From: Phycisphaerae bacterium
GTDB lineage: Bacteria; Planctomycetota; Phycisphaerae; UBA1845; PWPN01
Length of the DNA: 9,001 nucleotides
Assembly: GCA_026647385.1 (NCBI GenBank)
Contig: JAPKGY010000079.1
Coordinates: 1 to 9,001 of the forward strand
Direction: 5' to 3'
Position 1 is the first letter of the stretch. Each line of letters starts with the position of its first letter. The notes under the pieces were generated by a model. That model saw only the letters and a program-made list of their open reading frames with translations, had not been told where the DNA came from and did not search any database. Shown one piece after another: positions 1-7,725 of this stretch. Both the position numbers and the translations under genes were made by a program.

Positions 1-360
1 ATTCATTGCCCTTTGCACAGTAGGGTTCTTCGCAAGGATGAGTTATGCTATGGCAAGAACCCCGCTCTTGCCCCTCTTTGCACTATCATTGGGCGCAAGC
101 CCGGAGGCAACTGCCTGGGCGAGTTCGTCGGCGTCGCCTGGTTCGGTTCCGATCTTGCTCCAGCCTTCGTGTCCGCCCTGGAAGCCTGCGTCGAGAAAGA
201 AAACGCGGTCACCGACTACTTCGAGCGCGCCGTCGACCGCCTCTGCGACGATTGGCCTCTCATCCCCGCCGACGTCAGCCACCTGCCCTGTATCGAAATC
301 GACTTCCCCGAAGACCTGGCCCGAGCCCGCGACGTGATTCTCCCGCGATTGAAGCCTTGA
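1..360 (+). CDS. Nucleotidyltransferase, C-terminal part (5' end outside window)
   Basis: The frame is open to the left edge and ends at TGA 358-360, giving about 119 residues. The segment GEFVGVAWF, then an acidic helix with VTDYFERAVDRL, then CIEIDFPEDLARAR, matches the C-terminal part of NTP-transferase enzymes of the phosphocholine cytidylyltransferase / sugar-1-phosphate nucleotidyltransferase type. In that family the EIDFPEDL segment carries an acidic residue that helps bind catalytic metal. The N-terminal nucleotide-binding GxGxR region would lie left of the window. These enzymes activate a sugar phosphate or phosphocholine with CTP or another NTP in the cytoplasm for surface polymer synthesis. 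The substrate cannot be told from this piece. A TTG at 13 is an in-frame start but would leave only a fragment of the domain, so I read the gene as truncated by the window. It converges on the methyltransferase with a 51-bp gap. Confidence 0.75.
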   Translation: MHCPLHSRVLRKDELCYGKNPALAPLCTIIGRKPGGNCLGEFVGVAWFGSDLAPAFVSALEACVEKENAVTDYFERAVDRLCDDWPLIPADVSHLPCIEIDFPEDLARARDVILPRLKP

Positions 361-411
361 GTAGGATCTCGGAGGCGTGTTTTTCAGTTGGTCGCGCTGA
401 TTATGGCGGCC

Positions 412-1278
412 TTACAGCCGCTCCAGGATGGGGTGTACGGTCCTGGGGATGCGGAACACCAGCGATGTTCTTTGCTTGCGAATCGCCAGAGTCGTCTGGT
501 TTTCTTTGAATGCGGGGAACAGCCTGAACACGGTTCTCGTGAGCCAATTCTTGAGATTAGGCCTCTTGAATGCCTCAACGACGCTAAAGTAATACTGTCG
601 CTCGATCCGATAGCCCATTCGCTCGAGTAATTCGCGGATTTCAGGGCCGGTATATTCGCGCCAGTGGTTGTTGACAATCGCGAGCTTGTCCGGATCGAGT
701 TGATCGAAGTAAGCCTGGATGGGAGCGAGGATGGGCTTGCCAAACAGGAATTGCAGGCGCCTCTTGTACTGTGTGAGATTCGGCAATGATAGGTAGAACA
801 ACGAATCGGGCCGTCCAACCCGGTTGATCTCTTTCAGCAACGGCAACGGGTTGAAATTCAAATGTTCGAGCACCTCGCACATGATAATAACGTCGAAGGT
901 CTCGTCTTCGAATGGCAGCAGATAGTCTTCGAGTCGAACGCCCGCCGTCTCGATGGCGTAATGCTCGTACCGCCTCTTCTGCTCCGGCATCAGCATGTAC
1001 TCGGGGATGTCGACGGCTGAGACCTTGAAGCTGCGTTTAGACAGGCACACGCTGACCACCCCAAAAAACGCTCCGATTTCCAAGACTCGTCCGCACTCGC
1101 GATGACCCGCGAAGGCAAGGACGTCGTTGAGGGTCCGGATGTACTCGTGTCGATGGGCCCGCAGGTAGCCCGGAACCCCATCCTTGGCCTTGTGATGTCC
1201 GTAGGGATCGAGGTCGAAGCCCCGGAACTCCTCGAAGGTCTCATCCATTAAACGTTCAATGTCTGGGGCTGCACGCAT
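412..1278 (-). CDS. Class I SAM-dependent methyltransferase
   Basis: A cytoplasmic Rossmann-fold methyltransferase of the Methyltransf_11/23 type, 288 aa from the chosen start. Motif I, VLEIGAFFG, lies at residues 65-73 and binds SAM. The acidic ribose-binding end of strand 2 is in VSAVDIPEY (Asp90). Motif IV is FDVIIMCEVLEHL (128-140), and LSLPNL (163-168) is the post-motif strand. The C-terminal 100 residues are basic and aromatic and probably form the acceptor part; the acceptor is unknown. The frame is open upstream to a GTG at 1419. I chose ATG 1278 because a good promoter (1326-1353) would start RNA near 1319, inside the longer version, and residues before this Met show no family similarity. 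No clear Shine-Dalgarno precedes either start. The convergent partner is a nucleotidyltransferase, so modification of a surface glycan or lipid is plausible but inferred. Confidence 0.85.
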   Translation of the reverse strand: MRAAPDIERLMDETFEEFRGFDLDPYGHHKAKDGVPGYLRAHRHEYIRTLNDVLAFAGHRECGRVLEIGAFFGVVSVCLSKRSFKVSAVDIPEYMLMPEQKRRYEHYAIETAGVRLEDYLLPFEDETFDVIIMCEVLEHLNFNPLPLLKEINRVGRPDSLFYLSLPNLTQYKRRLQFLFGKPILAPIQAYFDQLDPDKLAIVNNHWREYTGPEIRELLERMGYRIERQYYFSVVEAFKRPNLKNWLTRTVFRLFPAFKENQTTLAIRKQRTSLVFRIPRTVHPILERL

Positions 1279-1317
1279 AAGTGTCACTTGATGCCCAGTG
1301 CGATTTGTCTCGTTTTC

Positions 1318-1343
1318 GAACACCCATTCTACCTCGGGTGTTC
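1318..1343. promoter_or_regulatory. Dyad overlapping the methyltransferase -10 box (operator candidate)
   Basis: GAACACCC (1318-1325) and GGGTGTTC (1336-1343) are perfect 8-bp inverted arms with a 10-bp spacer. The spacer contains the whole -10 box, and one arm sits near the expected RNA start. The 18-bp centre-to-centre distance suits a dimeric regulator on two helix turns. In RNA from the plus strand it could also form a hairpin. An 8-bp dyad alone is expected by chance about once in a window of this size, so the position is the main argument. Confidence 0.4.
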
Positions 1344-1353
1344 TCGTCGTCAA
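1326..1353 (-). promoter_or_regulatory. Sigma70-type promoter of the methyltransferase gene
   Basis: Read on the minus strand, TTGACG (1353-1348) is followed after 16 nt by TAGAAT (1331-1326); each box matches five of six consensus bases. An AT-rich patch with AAAAATT lies just upstream of the -35 box, like an UP element. Transcription would begin near 1319, about 40 nt before ATG 1278. No experiment supports it here. Confidence 0.55.
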
Positions 1354-1675
1354 GGAATTTTTGACGGAGATGACTCCGCGGGATGCAGTTTGCATCGCGA
1401 AGATCGGGGTAAGTTGCACGAGCTGGAGGGACCGCGCTACCTGCGCAGGGGGGCGTCATAACGTGGTTCGCGCAATAGGGTGGGACGGCCGGGATTTCGG
1501 ATTGCCCGTACACCGGCCGCAACCGAGGCCGGTAAGAAAGGTTTCGGTCCCCACCTTCTGACGGCATGCCGGCCTCCCAAAAGGCGGATGAAGTGGCGCT
1601 GACTGCGCGTAACGTTCGGGTAATTCAGAAGTTGAGATACAACCGGCCGGCCACGGCCCCCCGTTATTACTTCTA

Positions 1676-1976
1676 CGGGCATTGCCCGCCGATCCGCCAA
1701 CTGCGGCGTCAGCCGGGACTTGGGCCGCAAAATGGGGCGGCCCGTCGTTCAAGCATCACCTTGAACGCCGATAGAGCCCGGCCACGGCGTTCAGCCACCC
1801 TCGCACGTCCCCTTGGACGTTCCGACTCGATATCGTGCGGCCTTGCCCCCTTTCCGGGCGAAGGCCGGGGCTTCCTGTGCGGGTCTTGGACCCCCTTTGC
1901 GGAGGCCTCGCGCAGGGGTGTCAATCTGGGCCATTTGTGCCCGGCCTCGCCGAAACGCCCCCGCGATTCACGGGGC
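1676..1976. other. Hairpin-rich block, possible structured RNA
   Basis: Eight potential stems follow one another in about 300 nt. They are 1676-1688 (CGGGC/GCCCG), 1694-1706 (CCGC/GCGG), 1722-1743 (GGGCCGC/GCGGCCC, perfect 7 bp), 1746-1767 (CGTTCAAG/CTTGAACG, perfect 8 bp), 1805-1820 (ACGTCC/GGACGT, with outer CGCAC/GTGCG pairing competing at 1802-1839), 1881-1893 (GGGTC/GACCC), 1926-1944 (CTGGGC/GCCCGG with one wobble) and 1957-1976 (GCCCC/GGGGC plus a bulge). The two longest are only 2 nt apart. GC-rich DNA makes single short stems common, so the evidence is the clustering in a region with no gene. The strand is unknown, no U-tract terminator or promoter was found, and I do not recognise an RNA family. 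Confidence 0.25.
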
Positions 1977-2130
1977 AAACATTGATGGCCGAAACAATTC
2001 GTCACGGCGCGGTTTTTCGGGAATTCGAGCGTTTTTCGTTGCGCGGCAAGCGGATTTCCAAGACGAGAATCTTTCCGCTCTCTTTTCCGAGTGTTCGGCG
2101 GCGCCCGGCAGGAAATCGAATTGCGGATCG

Positions 2131-2153
2131 GAGATTTGAAATCTCAAAGAGAT
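2131..2153. repeat. Two overlapping small palindromes sharing one arm
   Basis: GAGATTTGAAATCTC (2131-2145) is a near-perfect palindrome, and its right arm ATCTC can pair instead with GAGAT in ATCTCAAAGAGAT (2141-2153). The two hairpins exclude each other. About 35 nt further on lies a pyrimidine-rich CCTTTGTGCCTTTATGC-like segment that resembles degenerate intergenic sequence I associate with several GC-rich bacterial genomes; that resemblance is from memory. Confidence 0.3.
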
Positions 2154-2238
2154 CGCATACGCACCAATTTCCCATGCATCGCAGCCCTTTGTGCCTTTAT
2201 GCATCTCTATTCCTTCCACATGCCCCCCGATTGTGCGT

Positions 2239-2265
2239 CTGGCGTCGCATGACGGTGACGCCCAG
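2239..2265 (-). terminator. Hairpin after the membrane-protein gene (weak terminator candidate)
   Basis: GGCGTC (2241-2246) pairs with GACGCC (2257-2262) and can be lengthened by CT/AG across a one-base bulge. It starts 16 nt after the stop codon of the membrane-protein gene, where a terminator is expected. On the minus strand no T-run follows it, so it is not a classical intrinsic terminator. Confidence 0.3.
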
Positions 2266-2280
2266 TGGTTTTCTACACGG

Positions 2281-2943
2281 TCACGCCGAGAAGATCTGTC
2301 GGACGGTTTCGACGATGGCGTTGATGTTGTGGAAGAAGTACCACATCGGCAGGCCGAGCAGGCCCGCGCCGATGAGGACTAGGCTGGCACCGGTGGGGGA
2401 AGGGAGCATGGTTTCGTGGCGAAGTTCCTCGCGGATGGCCGCGATGAATTCGCGCCGGGCGCAACGGGCTTCGGGCGACGCGGGGCCGTCGATGTGCAGC
2501 GTAACGCTGCGGAGCCAGGGCAATCCTGCCTGGGTGACTCGCAAGCCGACCGGCTGAATTGTGCTCGGGCCGTCGGCGTCGAGGGCCAGTTGCCATCCGA
2601 GTCCGCGGGCAGCCTGCTGGAGCAGACGCCGGCCCTGAGCGGGGCTGCAATTGTAGATGACCCAGCTCTGGTCCCGGCGGGGCAACAGGAAAACGAACAG
2701 GCCGACCAATGCCAGGACGACGGCCGTCACCAGATGGGCCTGGCCCTGGCCGACCAGAGCCATTACCGGCAGGGCGATCACCGGGACGAATGCGACTCCC
2801 AGGAGGGCGAAATCGACGCGGGCACTGACGAGGCAGGGTCGTGCCCGGCTGCTGACCAATCCGAGCCCGAGGAAATACAGGGAGAGCGGGGCCAGGGCCA
2901 AAATGACCTTCAGGACAAACACGGCCTGGTCGAAAACGTCCAC
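2281..2943 (-). CDS. Four-helix integral membrane protein, unknown function
   Basis: A 220-aa protein from GTG 2943. Using numbers for the version three residues longer, hydrophobic segments lie at about 11-33, 46-67, 72-91 and 188-208. A soluble domain of about 95 residues sits between helices 3 and 4, beginning PRRDQSWVIYNCSPAQGRRLLQQAARGL. That domain mixes short strands and helices and has no motif I can name. With an even number of helices both ends should be on the same side, probably with the large loop in the cytoplasm. I prefer the GTG at 2943 over the GTG at 2952 because AGGAG stands 8 nt before it; the 2952 start has purines directly touching the codon. It is the last gene of the minus-strand run and sits directly after the Arg-rich protein gene, so the two products probably act together. 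I do not recognise the family. Confidence 0.75.
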   Translation of the reverse strand: MDVFDQAVFVLKVILALAPLSLYFLGLGLVSSRARPCLVSARVDFALLGVAFVPVIALPVMALVGQGQAHLVTAVVLALVGLFVFLLPRRDQSWVIYNCSPAQGRRLLQQAARGLGWQLALDADGPSTIQPVGLRVTQAGLPWLRSVTLHIDGPASPEARCARREFIAAIREELRHETMLPSPTGASLVLIGAGLLGLPMWYFFHNINAIVETVRQIFSA

Positions 2944-2948
2944 CCTCG

Positions 2949-3287
2949 TCACTCCTGCGTCGTGCCCCCTGCCGGCGCGTCCGGGGCCGGCCTGTCGATA
3001 TGGTCCCCCTTGGGGGCGACCTTACGATATCCTAGGTAGCGGATGACCTCAAAAACCTCGCTCCACGAGGGAAAAGGCCTTTTATTGGTCCGCTTGTATT
3101 CGTCGATGGCCAGGACGAACTCCAGGAGTTCGTCGGTCATTTCTCCTTCTTCCGCCTGTCGCCGCAGGTCGCTCCGCCGGCGGCCCGGCCCTCGTCGTCG
3201 TTCCAGGCCCGACCGGCGGTCGGCCACGCCGCGGCGGTCGCTCTTGCGTCGTTCGGGCCCCGTGTATGGTTGTGGCAGATCGCTCAC
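2949..3287 (-). CDS. Small protein with Arg-rich N-terminus and a conserved-looking helical domain
   Basis: 112 aa from GTG 3287, which has GAGG 7 nt upstream (3298-3295). Residues 11-43 are dominated by Arg pairs spaced about 7-9 residues apart (PERRKSDRRG, ADRRSG, ERRRGPGRRRSDLRR), a low-complexity basic segment suited to binding nucleic acid, acidic protein or phospholipid heads. Residues 50-90 (TDELLEFVLAIDEYKRTNKR, then PFPSWSEVFEVIRYLGYRKV) look like a compact helical unit. I have the impression of similar small proteins in planctomycetes, but no function. The last 20 residues are Pro-rich and probably disordered. It is tightly coupled to the membrane-protein gene. The next gene upstream encodes an extremely acidic protein, so a charge partner is conceivable but unproven. 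Confidence 0.75.
   Translation of the reverse strand: MSDLPQPYTGPERRKSDRRGVADRRSGLERRRGPGRRRSDLRRQAEEGEMTDELLEFVLAIDEYKRTNKRPFPSWSEVFEVIRYLGYRKVAPKGDHIDRPAPDAPAGGTTQE
2952..2956 (-). promoter_or_regulatory. Ribosome-binding site that decides the membrane-protein start
   Basis: AGGAG on the minus strand lies 8 nt before GTG 2943, and its last base is next to the TGA (2951-2949) of the preceding gene. A ribosome finishing the first gene would sit on this site, which implies translational coupling. With the alternative GTG at 2952, the genes would overlap by 4 nt as GTGA instead. Confidence 0.6.
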
Positions 3288-3346
3288 CAGGTCGCCTCGG
3301 GTTATAGATTCCCCTCGCCATGGCTCCGTTTGCGTTCGACCGGTCT

Positions 3347-3366
3347 TGGCCTCCAGTTAGAGGCTA
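3347..3366. other. Hairpin between the acidic-protein and Arg-rich-protein genes
   Basis: TGGCCTC (3347-3353) and GAGGCTA (3360-3366) can form a 7-bp stem with one G-T pair and a 6-nt loop. It lies about 50 nt after the acidic-protein stop and 60 nt before the next start. No T-run follows on either strand. It could be a processing or attenuation site, or nothing. Confidence 0.2.
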
Positions 3367-3415
3367 TCGACCGAGGGGCGGCCGCTCGACGGCGGCTGAC
3401 GCGCGAGGCGACGGA

Positions 3416-3748
3416 TCAGAAGTCGTCATCCTCTTCCTCGACGTCCTCGTCCAGGTCCTCGTCGAGGTCCTCGTCGAGGTCCTCGTCGAGATCCTCGTCG
3501 AGGTCCTCATCCTCGTCCTCGTAGAGGTAGTCGAGATCCTCGTCTTCCTCGTCTTCCTCATCCGGGTCGCGAGCGCACTGCGGCTCCCATGACCACGGCT
3601 CCGCGGGGCTCAACTCGCAGGGCTTGTCCGCCGGATCGCGGAACCCATCGGCGTCATTGGGCTCGAGCACGACGATCTCCTCCATCCCATTCGGTTCCGC
3701 CACCGCGGCAGCCCCGCAACTCACTTCCATCTCATCCATGCACTGCAT
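3416..3748 (-). CDS. Very acidic protein with tandem Asp/Glu/Leu repeat tail
   Basis: 110 aa from ATG 3748, with GGGAG 7 nt upstream (3760-3756). Residues 1-60 are an ordinary but unfamiliar sequence with cysteines at 3, 11, 44 and 58. Residues 61-110 contain 38 Asp or Glu out of 50, mostly as DEDL units encoded by a 12-bp tandem repeat, ending EEEDDDF. There is no signal peptide or membrane segment, so it should be cytoplasmic. Acidic tails of this kind can bind divalent metal, mimic nucleic acid or hold basic partners, but none of these is shown. It is encoded between a secreted-protein gene and a gene for an Arg-rich protein of opposite charge, with its own probable promoter. The repeat number is likely to vary between strains. 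The antisense frame is open and hydrophobic only because GAG/GAC repeats read backwards give Val and Leu codons. I do not recognise the family. Confidence 0.7.
   Translation of the reverse strand: MQCMDEMEVSCGAAAVAEPNGMEEIVVLEPNDADGFRDPADKPCELSPAEPWSWEPQCARDPDEEDEEDEDLDYLYEDEDEDLDEDLDEDLDEDLDEDLDEDVEEEDDDF
3443..3526. repeat. 12-bp tandem repeat, seven units
   Basis: The unit is GTCCTCGTCGAG on the plus strand. Three perfect copies lie at 3455-3490, one copy with a single change follows (3491-3502), one single-change copy precedes (3443-3454), and two more diverged units extend to 3526. Each unit is four codons (reading Glu-Asp-Leu-Asp on the minus strand), so gain or loss of units keeps the frame. 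Confidence 0.85.
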
Positions 3749-3806
3749 GTCAAGGCTCCCGAGAACACCTGTTTGGTCACTACTACGCCCGAATTCATGT
3801 CAATAT

Positions 3807-3819
3807 CGGACATTGTCCG
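3807..3819. promoter_or_regulatory. 13-bp palindrome at the expected RNA start (operator candidate)
   Basis: CGGACATTGTCCG has perfect 6-bp arms around one central base. If the promoter at 3825-3852 is right, RNA starts at about 3818, inside this palindrome, a usual place for a repressor site. It could also fold at the 5' end of the mRNA. Confidence 0.35.
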
Positions 3820-3824
3820 CGAAA

Positions 3825-3852
3825 AGTGTATACCCCGTTCGGGAGTCGTCAA
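3825..3852 (-). promoter_or_regulatory. Probable promoter of the acidic-protein gene
   Basis: On the minus strand TTGACG (3852-3847) is followed after 16 nt by TACACT (3830-3825), five and four of six consensus bases. A run of seven A residues lies about 6 nt upstream of the -35 box. The leader to ATG 3748 would be about 70 nt. An overlapping TATACA is closer to consensus but only 14 nt from the -35 box. The same TTGACG-plus-A-tract arrangement is found before the methyltransferase gene. Confidence 0.4.
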
Positions 3853-3905
3853 GGGTATTTTTTTGTCCGCTTGCGACCCGCGGGCACCGGCGTCTATCGG
3901 CCAAC

Positions 3906-4868
3906 TCAGCGGGCCTTGATCACCAGAAGCGGGGTGTTTCCTTTTCCGGCGGGCTCGAGTCGGTACTCCAGGCGGCGCATGAGCTTAGCAGCCTCCAGGA
4001 TTTCGCGGGCGGTCCCCTGAGCGACGAAATCCGGCCGAGCCGCCCCCGGGTCCGCCTGGACGTGGTATTCGACCGGAACGCCGGAAATCAGTTCCCGAGC
4101 GAATTCATCCCAGTCGGCCGGCGGGTCGCCCACGACGATGGGGCGGGTCAGGAGGGCGTCCAGGAGGGCTGCCGGCGTGGTCGGAGGGGGAGTGGGAGCC
4201 GTCGGGGTGGCTGGGTGGGTGGCGGGGCTCGATACCCGAGGATGGACCCAGAGCGCGCCGTCGACCCAGTCGATGGCGGCGTTCAGTTGGTCGGCGACCG
4301 CGTCGCACACCTGGCCCAGGGTCGCACCCGGCTGCCGCAGATTGACGAGGCCCTCCGCCCGGAGGACTTCGGGATGGACCAACACGTCGACACCGAACCG
4401 CGCGGACACGTCGCGGGCGATCAGGCTCAGGGGCGCGTCCACCCAGTCGACGTCAGCCGACCGACTGCGAAGGGCGGACCAGGTTTCGCTCGGCGCGGGT
4501 TGGGAAGCAGAGCCGAGTTGGAGTTCCTTCCGCCAGACGCGCGGGAGGCGGTCCGGGTCGGCGATGAGCACGCTGCCTTCGATGAAAGCGGCTTCAAACC
4601 CCGTCCAGCGCGCGAGCCAAGTTAGCGCCTGCCGGCAGGTCAGGTGTTGGGCGAAGATGCGGACCGGGGTCTGCAGGGCGTCCGGCGTGACCGACTCGTC
4701 GAGCAGAACGGGCAGGCCGAGCGAGCCGGTGAGTTCTTCCAGGGCGTGCTTGAAGGGAGTATTGCGCCATTCGACCGGGCAGGGTTTGTCCAGAGCCGCC
4801 GGGTCCGCGGCCATTGGCGCGGAAACGGCGCGTACGGCAATCAGTAGCGAAACCAGGCCGACGATCAT
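3906..4868 (-). CDS. Secreted protein with three STN/secretin-like repeat modules
   Basis: 320 aa from ATG 4868, with GGAG 5 nt upstream. The N-terminus (MIVGLVSLLIAVRAVSA) is a Sec signal peptide, probably cut after residue 17 or a few residues later. Three modules follow with the same plan: a short strand, a helix of ALEELTGSLGLPVLLD type, a second strand, then a helix and a final strand pair. They cover about 30-105, 138-210 and 240-320. The first two match best (LTCRQALTWLARWTGFEAAFIEGSVLI and TLGQVCDAVADQLNAAIDWVDGALWV are equivalent). This resembles STN/secretin N domains, which act in the periplasm as protein-contact modules. A Pro/Thr linker (211-235) separates modules 2 and 3. No secretin pore, TonB receptor or anti-sigma segment is attached. 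It lies 79 bp after the hybrid kinase gene on the same strand and may be co-transcribed. The module assignment rests on pattern only; the specific role is unknown. Confidence 0.8.
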   Translation of the reverse strand: MIVGLVSLLIAVRAVSAPMAADPAALDKPCPVEWRNTPFKHALEELTGSLGLPVLLDESVTPDALQTPVRIFAQHLTCRQALTWLARWTGFEAAFIEGSVLIADPDRLPRVWRKELQLGSASQPAPSETWSALRSRSADVDWVDAPLSLIARDVSARFGVDVLVHPEVLRAEGLVNLRQPGATLGQVCDAVADQLNAAIDWVDGALWVHPRVSSPATHPATPTAPTPPPTTPAALLDALLTRPIVVGDPPADWDEFARELISGVPVEYHVQADPGAARPDFVAQGTAREILEAAKLMRRLEYRLEPAGKGNTPLLVIKAR

Positions 4869-4947
4869 GGGTTCTCCGAGACAAGCCTTTCCCGACCGGG
4901 GAGGCGTCAGGGCGTATTCTAACCGCCCGGGCCGGCTCGGCGAGAGC

Positions 4948-7398
<2,451 letters not shown>

Positions 7399-7405
7399 GG
7401 GCCTG

Positions 7406-7409
7406 CCTC
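7406..7409 (-). promoter_or_regulatory. Ribosome-binding site that decides the kinase start
   Basis: GAGG on the minus strand, 7 nt before ATG 7398. It favours the 816-aa protein over the 852-aa version beginning at GTG 7506. Confidence 0.6.
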
Positions 7410-7563
7410 GGTTTCGTTCCTGGGCGGCGGGCGGGGTCGGTGACGTGCTGAGGAGGGGACGCCATCCGCTCCCCGCGATCCGGAGAAGTGGAGTGCCTGA
7501 TCTCACTCATGTTCGGTGGAGCCGCCGCTCCGCGTGCCGGTTCGATCGCGCGGGCACGACCGT

Positions 7564-7590
7564 ATTGTACGCGGAAGGCCGGCGCGGCAA
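7564..7590 (-). promoter_or_regulatory. Possible kinase promoter
   Basis: TACAAT (7569-7564, five of six consensus bases) on the minus strand, with TTGCCG (7590-7585) 15 nt upstream, or TGTTGC (7592-7587) at 17 nt. RNA would start near 7557 with a leader of about 160 nt. Confidence 0.3.
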
Positions 7591-7660
7591 CAAGCCCGCG
7601 GTCGGGCGGATCGACCGGGTCGGCGCTGGTCGGAGGCGCTTCGGCCGACACGCCTCAAGA

Positions 7661-7689
7661 TTGCTCCGGTCAGATCCGGCGGTTATCTT
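7661..7689 (+). promoter_or_regulatory. Possible sulfatase promoter
   Basis: TTGCTC (7661-7666), a 17-nt spacer, then TATCTT (7684-7689). The match is partial (three and four of six) but the spacing is ideal and the leader to ATG 7726 would be about 30 nt, just holding the Shine-Dalgarno. Confidence 0.3.
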
Positions 7690-7725
7690 CCCGGACGATC
7701 TCTGCGCCCTCGACGAGGAACCGCC

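Larger units (their letters stand above)
1279..2280. other. Gene-free stretch of about 1 kb
   Basis: No frame here has the look of a protein. The open frames are rich in Arg, Pro, Ser and Gly, overlap each other on both strands, lack good ribosome-binding sites and show no family motif. The stretch holds the methyltransferase promoter and dyad (1318-1353), an isolated perfect 7-bp hairpin (1512-1518 with 1527-1533), a 10-bp palindrome (1562-1571), the hairpin-rich block described separately, a set of small overlapping palindromes (2131-2153) and a hairpin just after the membrane-protein gene (2239-2265). I saw no tRNA, RNase P, tmRNA or SRP RNA signature in it. Confidence 0.6.
7399..7725. other. 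Divergent intergenic region between kinase and sulfatase genes
   Basis: 327 bp without a gene. It contains a possible kinase promoter (7564-7590, minus), a possible sulfatase promoter (7661-7689, plus) and an inverted repeat CGTGCC (7533-7538) / GGCACG (7553-7558) with a 14-nt spacer that would lie at the start of the kinase mRNA. Both genes could be controlled from here by one factor, but no site shared by the two promoters is evident. Confidence 0.5.

Noticed and set aside
406..421. Short hairpin GCGGC/GCCGC between the converging nucleotidyltransferase and methyltransferase genes, considered as a shared terminator
   Set aside because: The stem is only 5 bp, it overlaps the methyltransferase stop codon, and no T-run follows on either strand.
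1566..2005. Overlapping open frames on both strands (1566-1985 plus, 1709-2005 minus, 1835-2557 plus)
   Set aside because: Composition is dominated by Arg, Pro, Gly and Ser, no ribosome-binding site or domain is visible, and the longest runs antisense into the membrane-protein gene. GC-rich DNA produces such frames by chance.
3443..3526. Direct repeats considered as a CRISPR or iteron array
   Set aside because: Units are 12 bp, contiguous without spacers and in frame within a coding sequence, so they are a coding tandem repeat.
3320..3592. Hydrophobic plus-strand frame (VLVEVLVE repeats) that looks like a membrane peptide
   Set aside because: It is the reverse reading of the GAG/GAC repeat of the acidic protein. 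It has no ribosome-binding site, and the opposite frame has a good one.
4805..4822. CATTG-centred palindrome similar in form to CGGRCATTGYCCG
   Set aside because: It lies in the signal-peptide codons of the STN-like protein and its arms differ from the other two, so chance and coding needs explain it.
4921..4947. GC-rich inverted repeats after the kinase stop, considered as a terminator
   Set aside because: The pairing is irregular, with short stems in a CCGG-rich run, and no T-run follows on the minus strand. A lone TAGAAT nearby also has no matching -35 box.
7516..7725. N-terminal extension of the sulfatase from ATG 7516
   Set aside because: The extra 70 residues are Arg-rich without family similarity, and would bury the signal peptide that starts at ATG 7726 with a proper ribosome-binding site.
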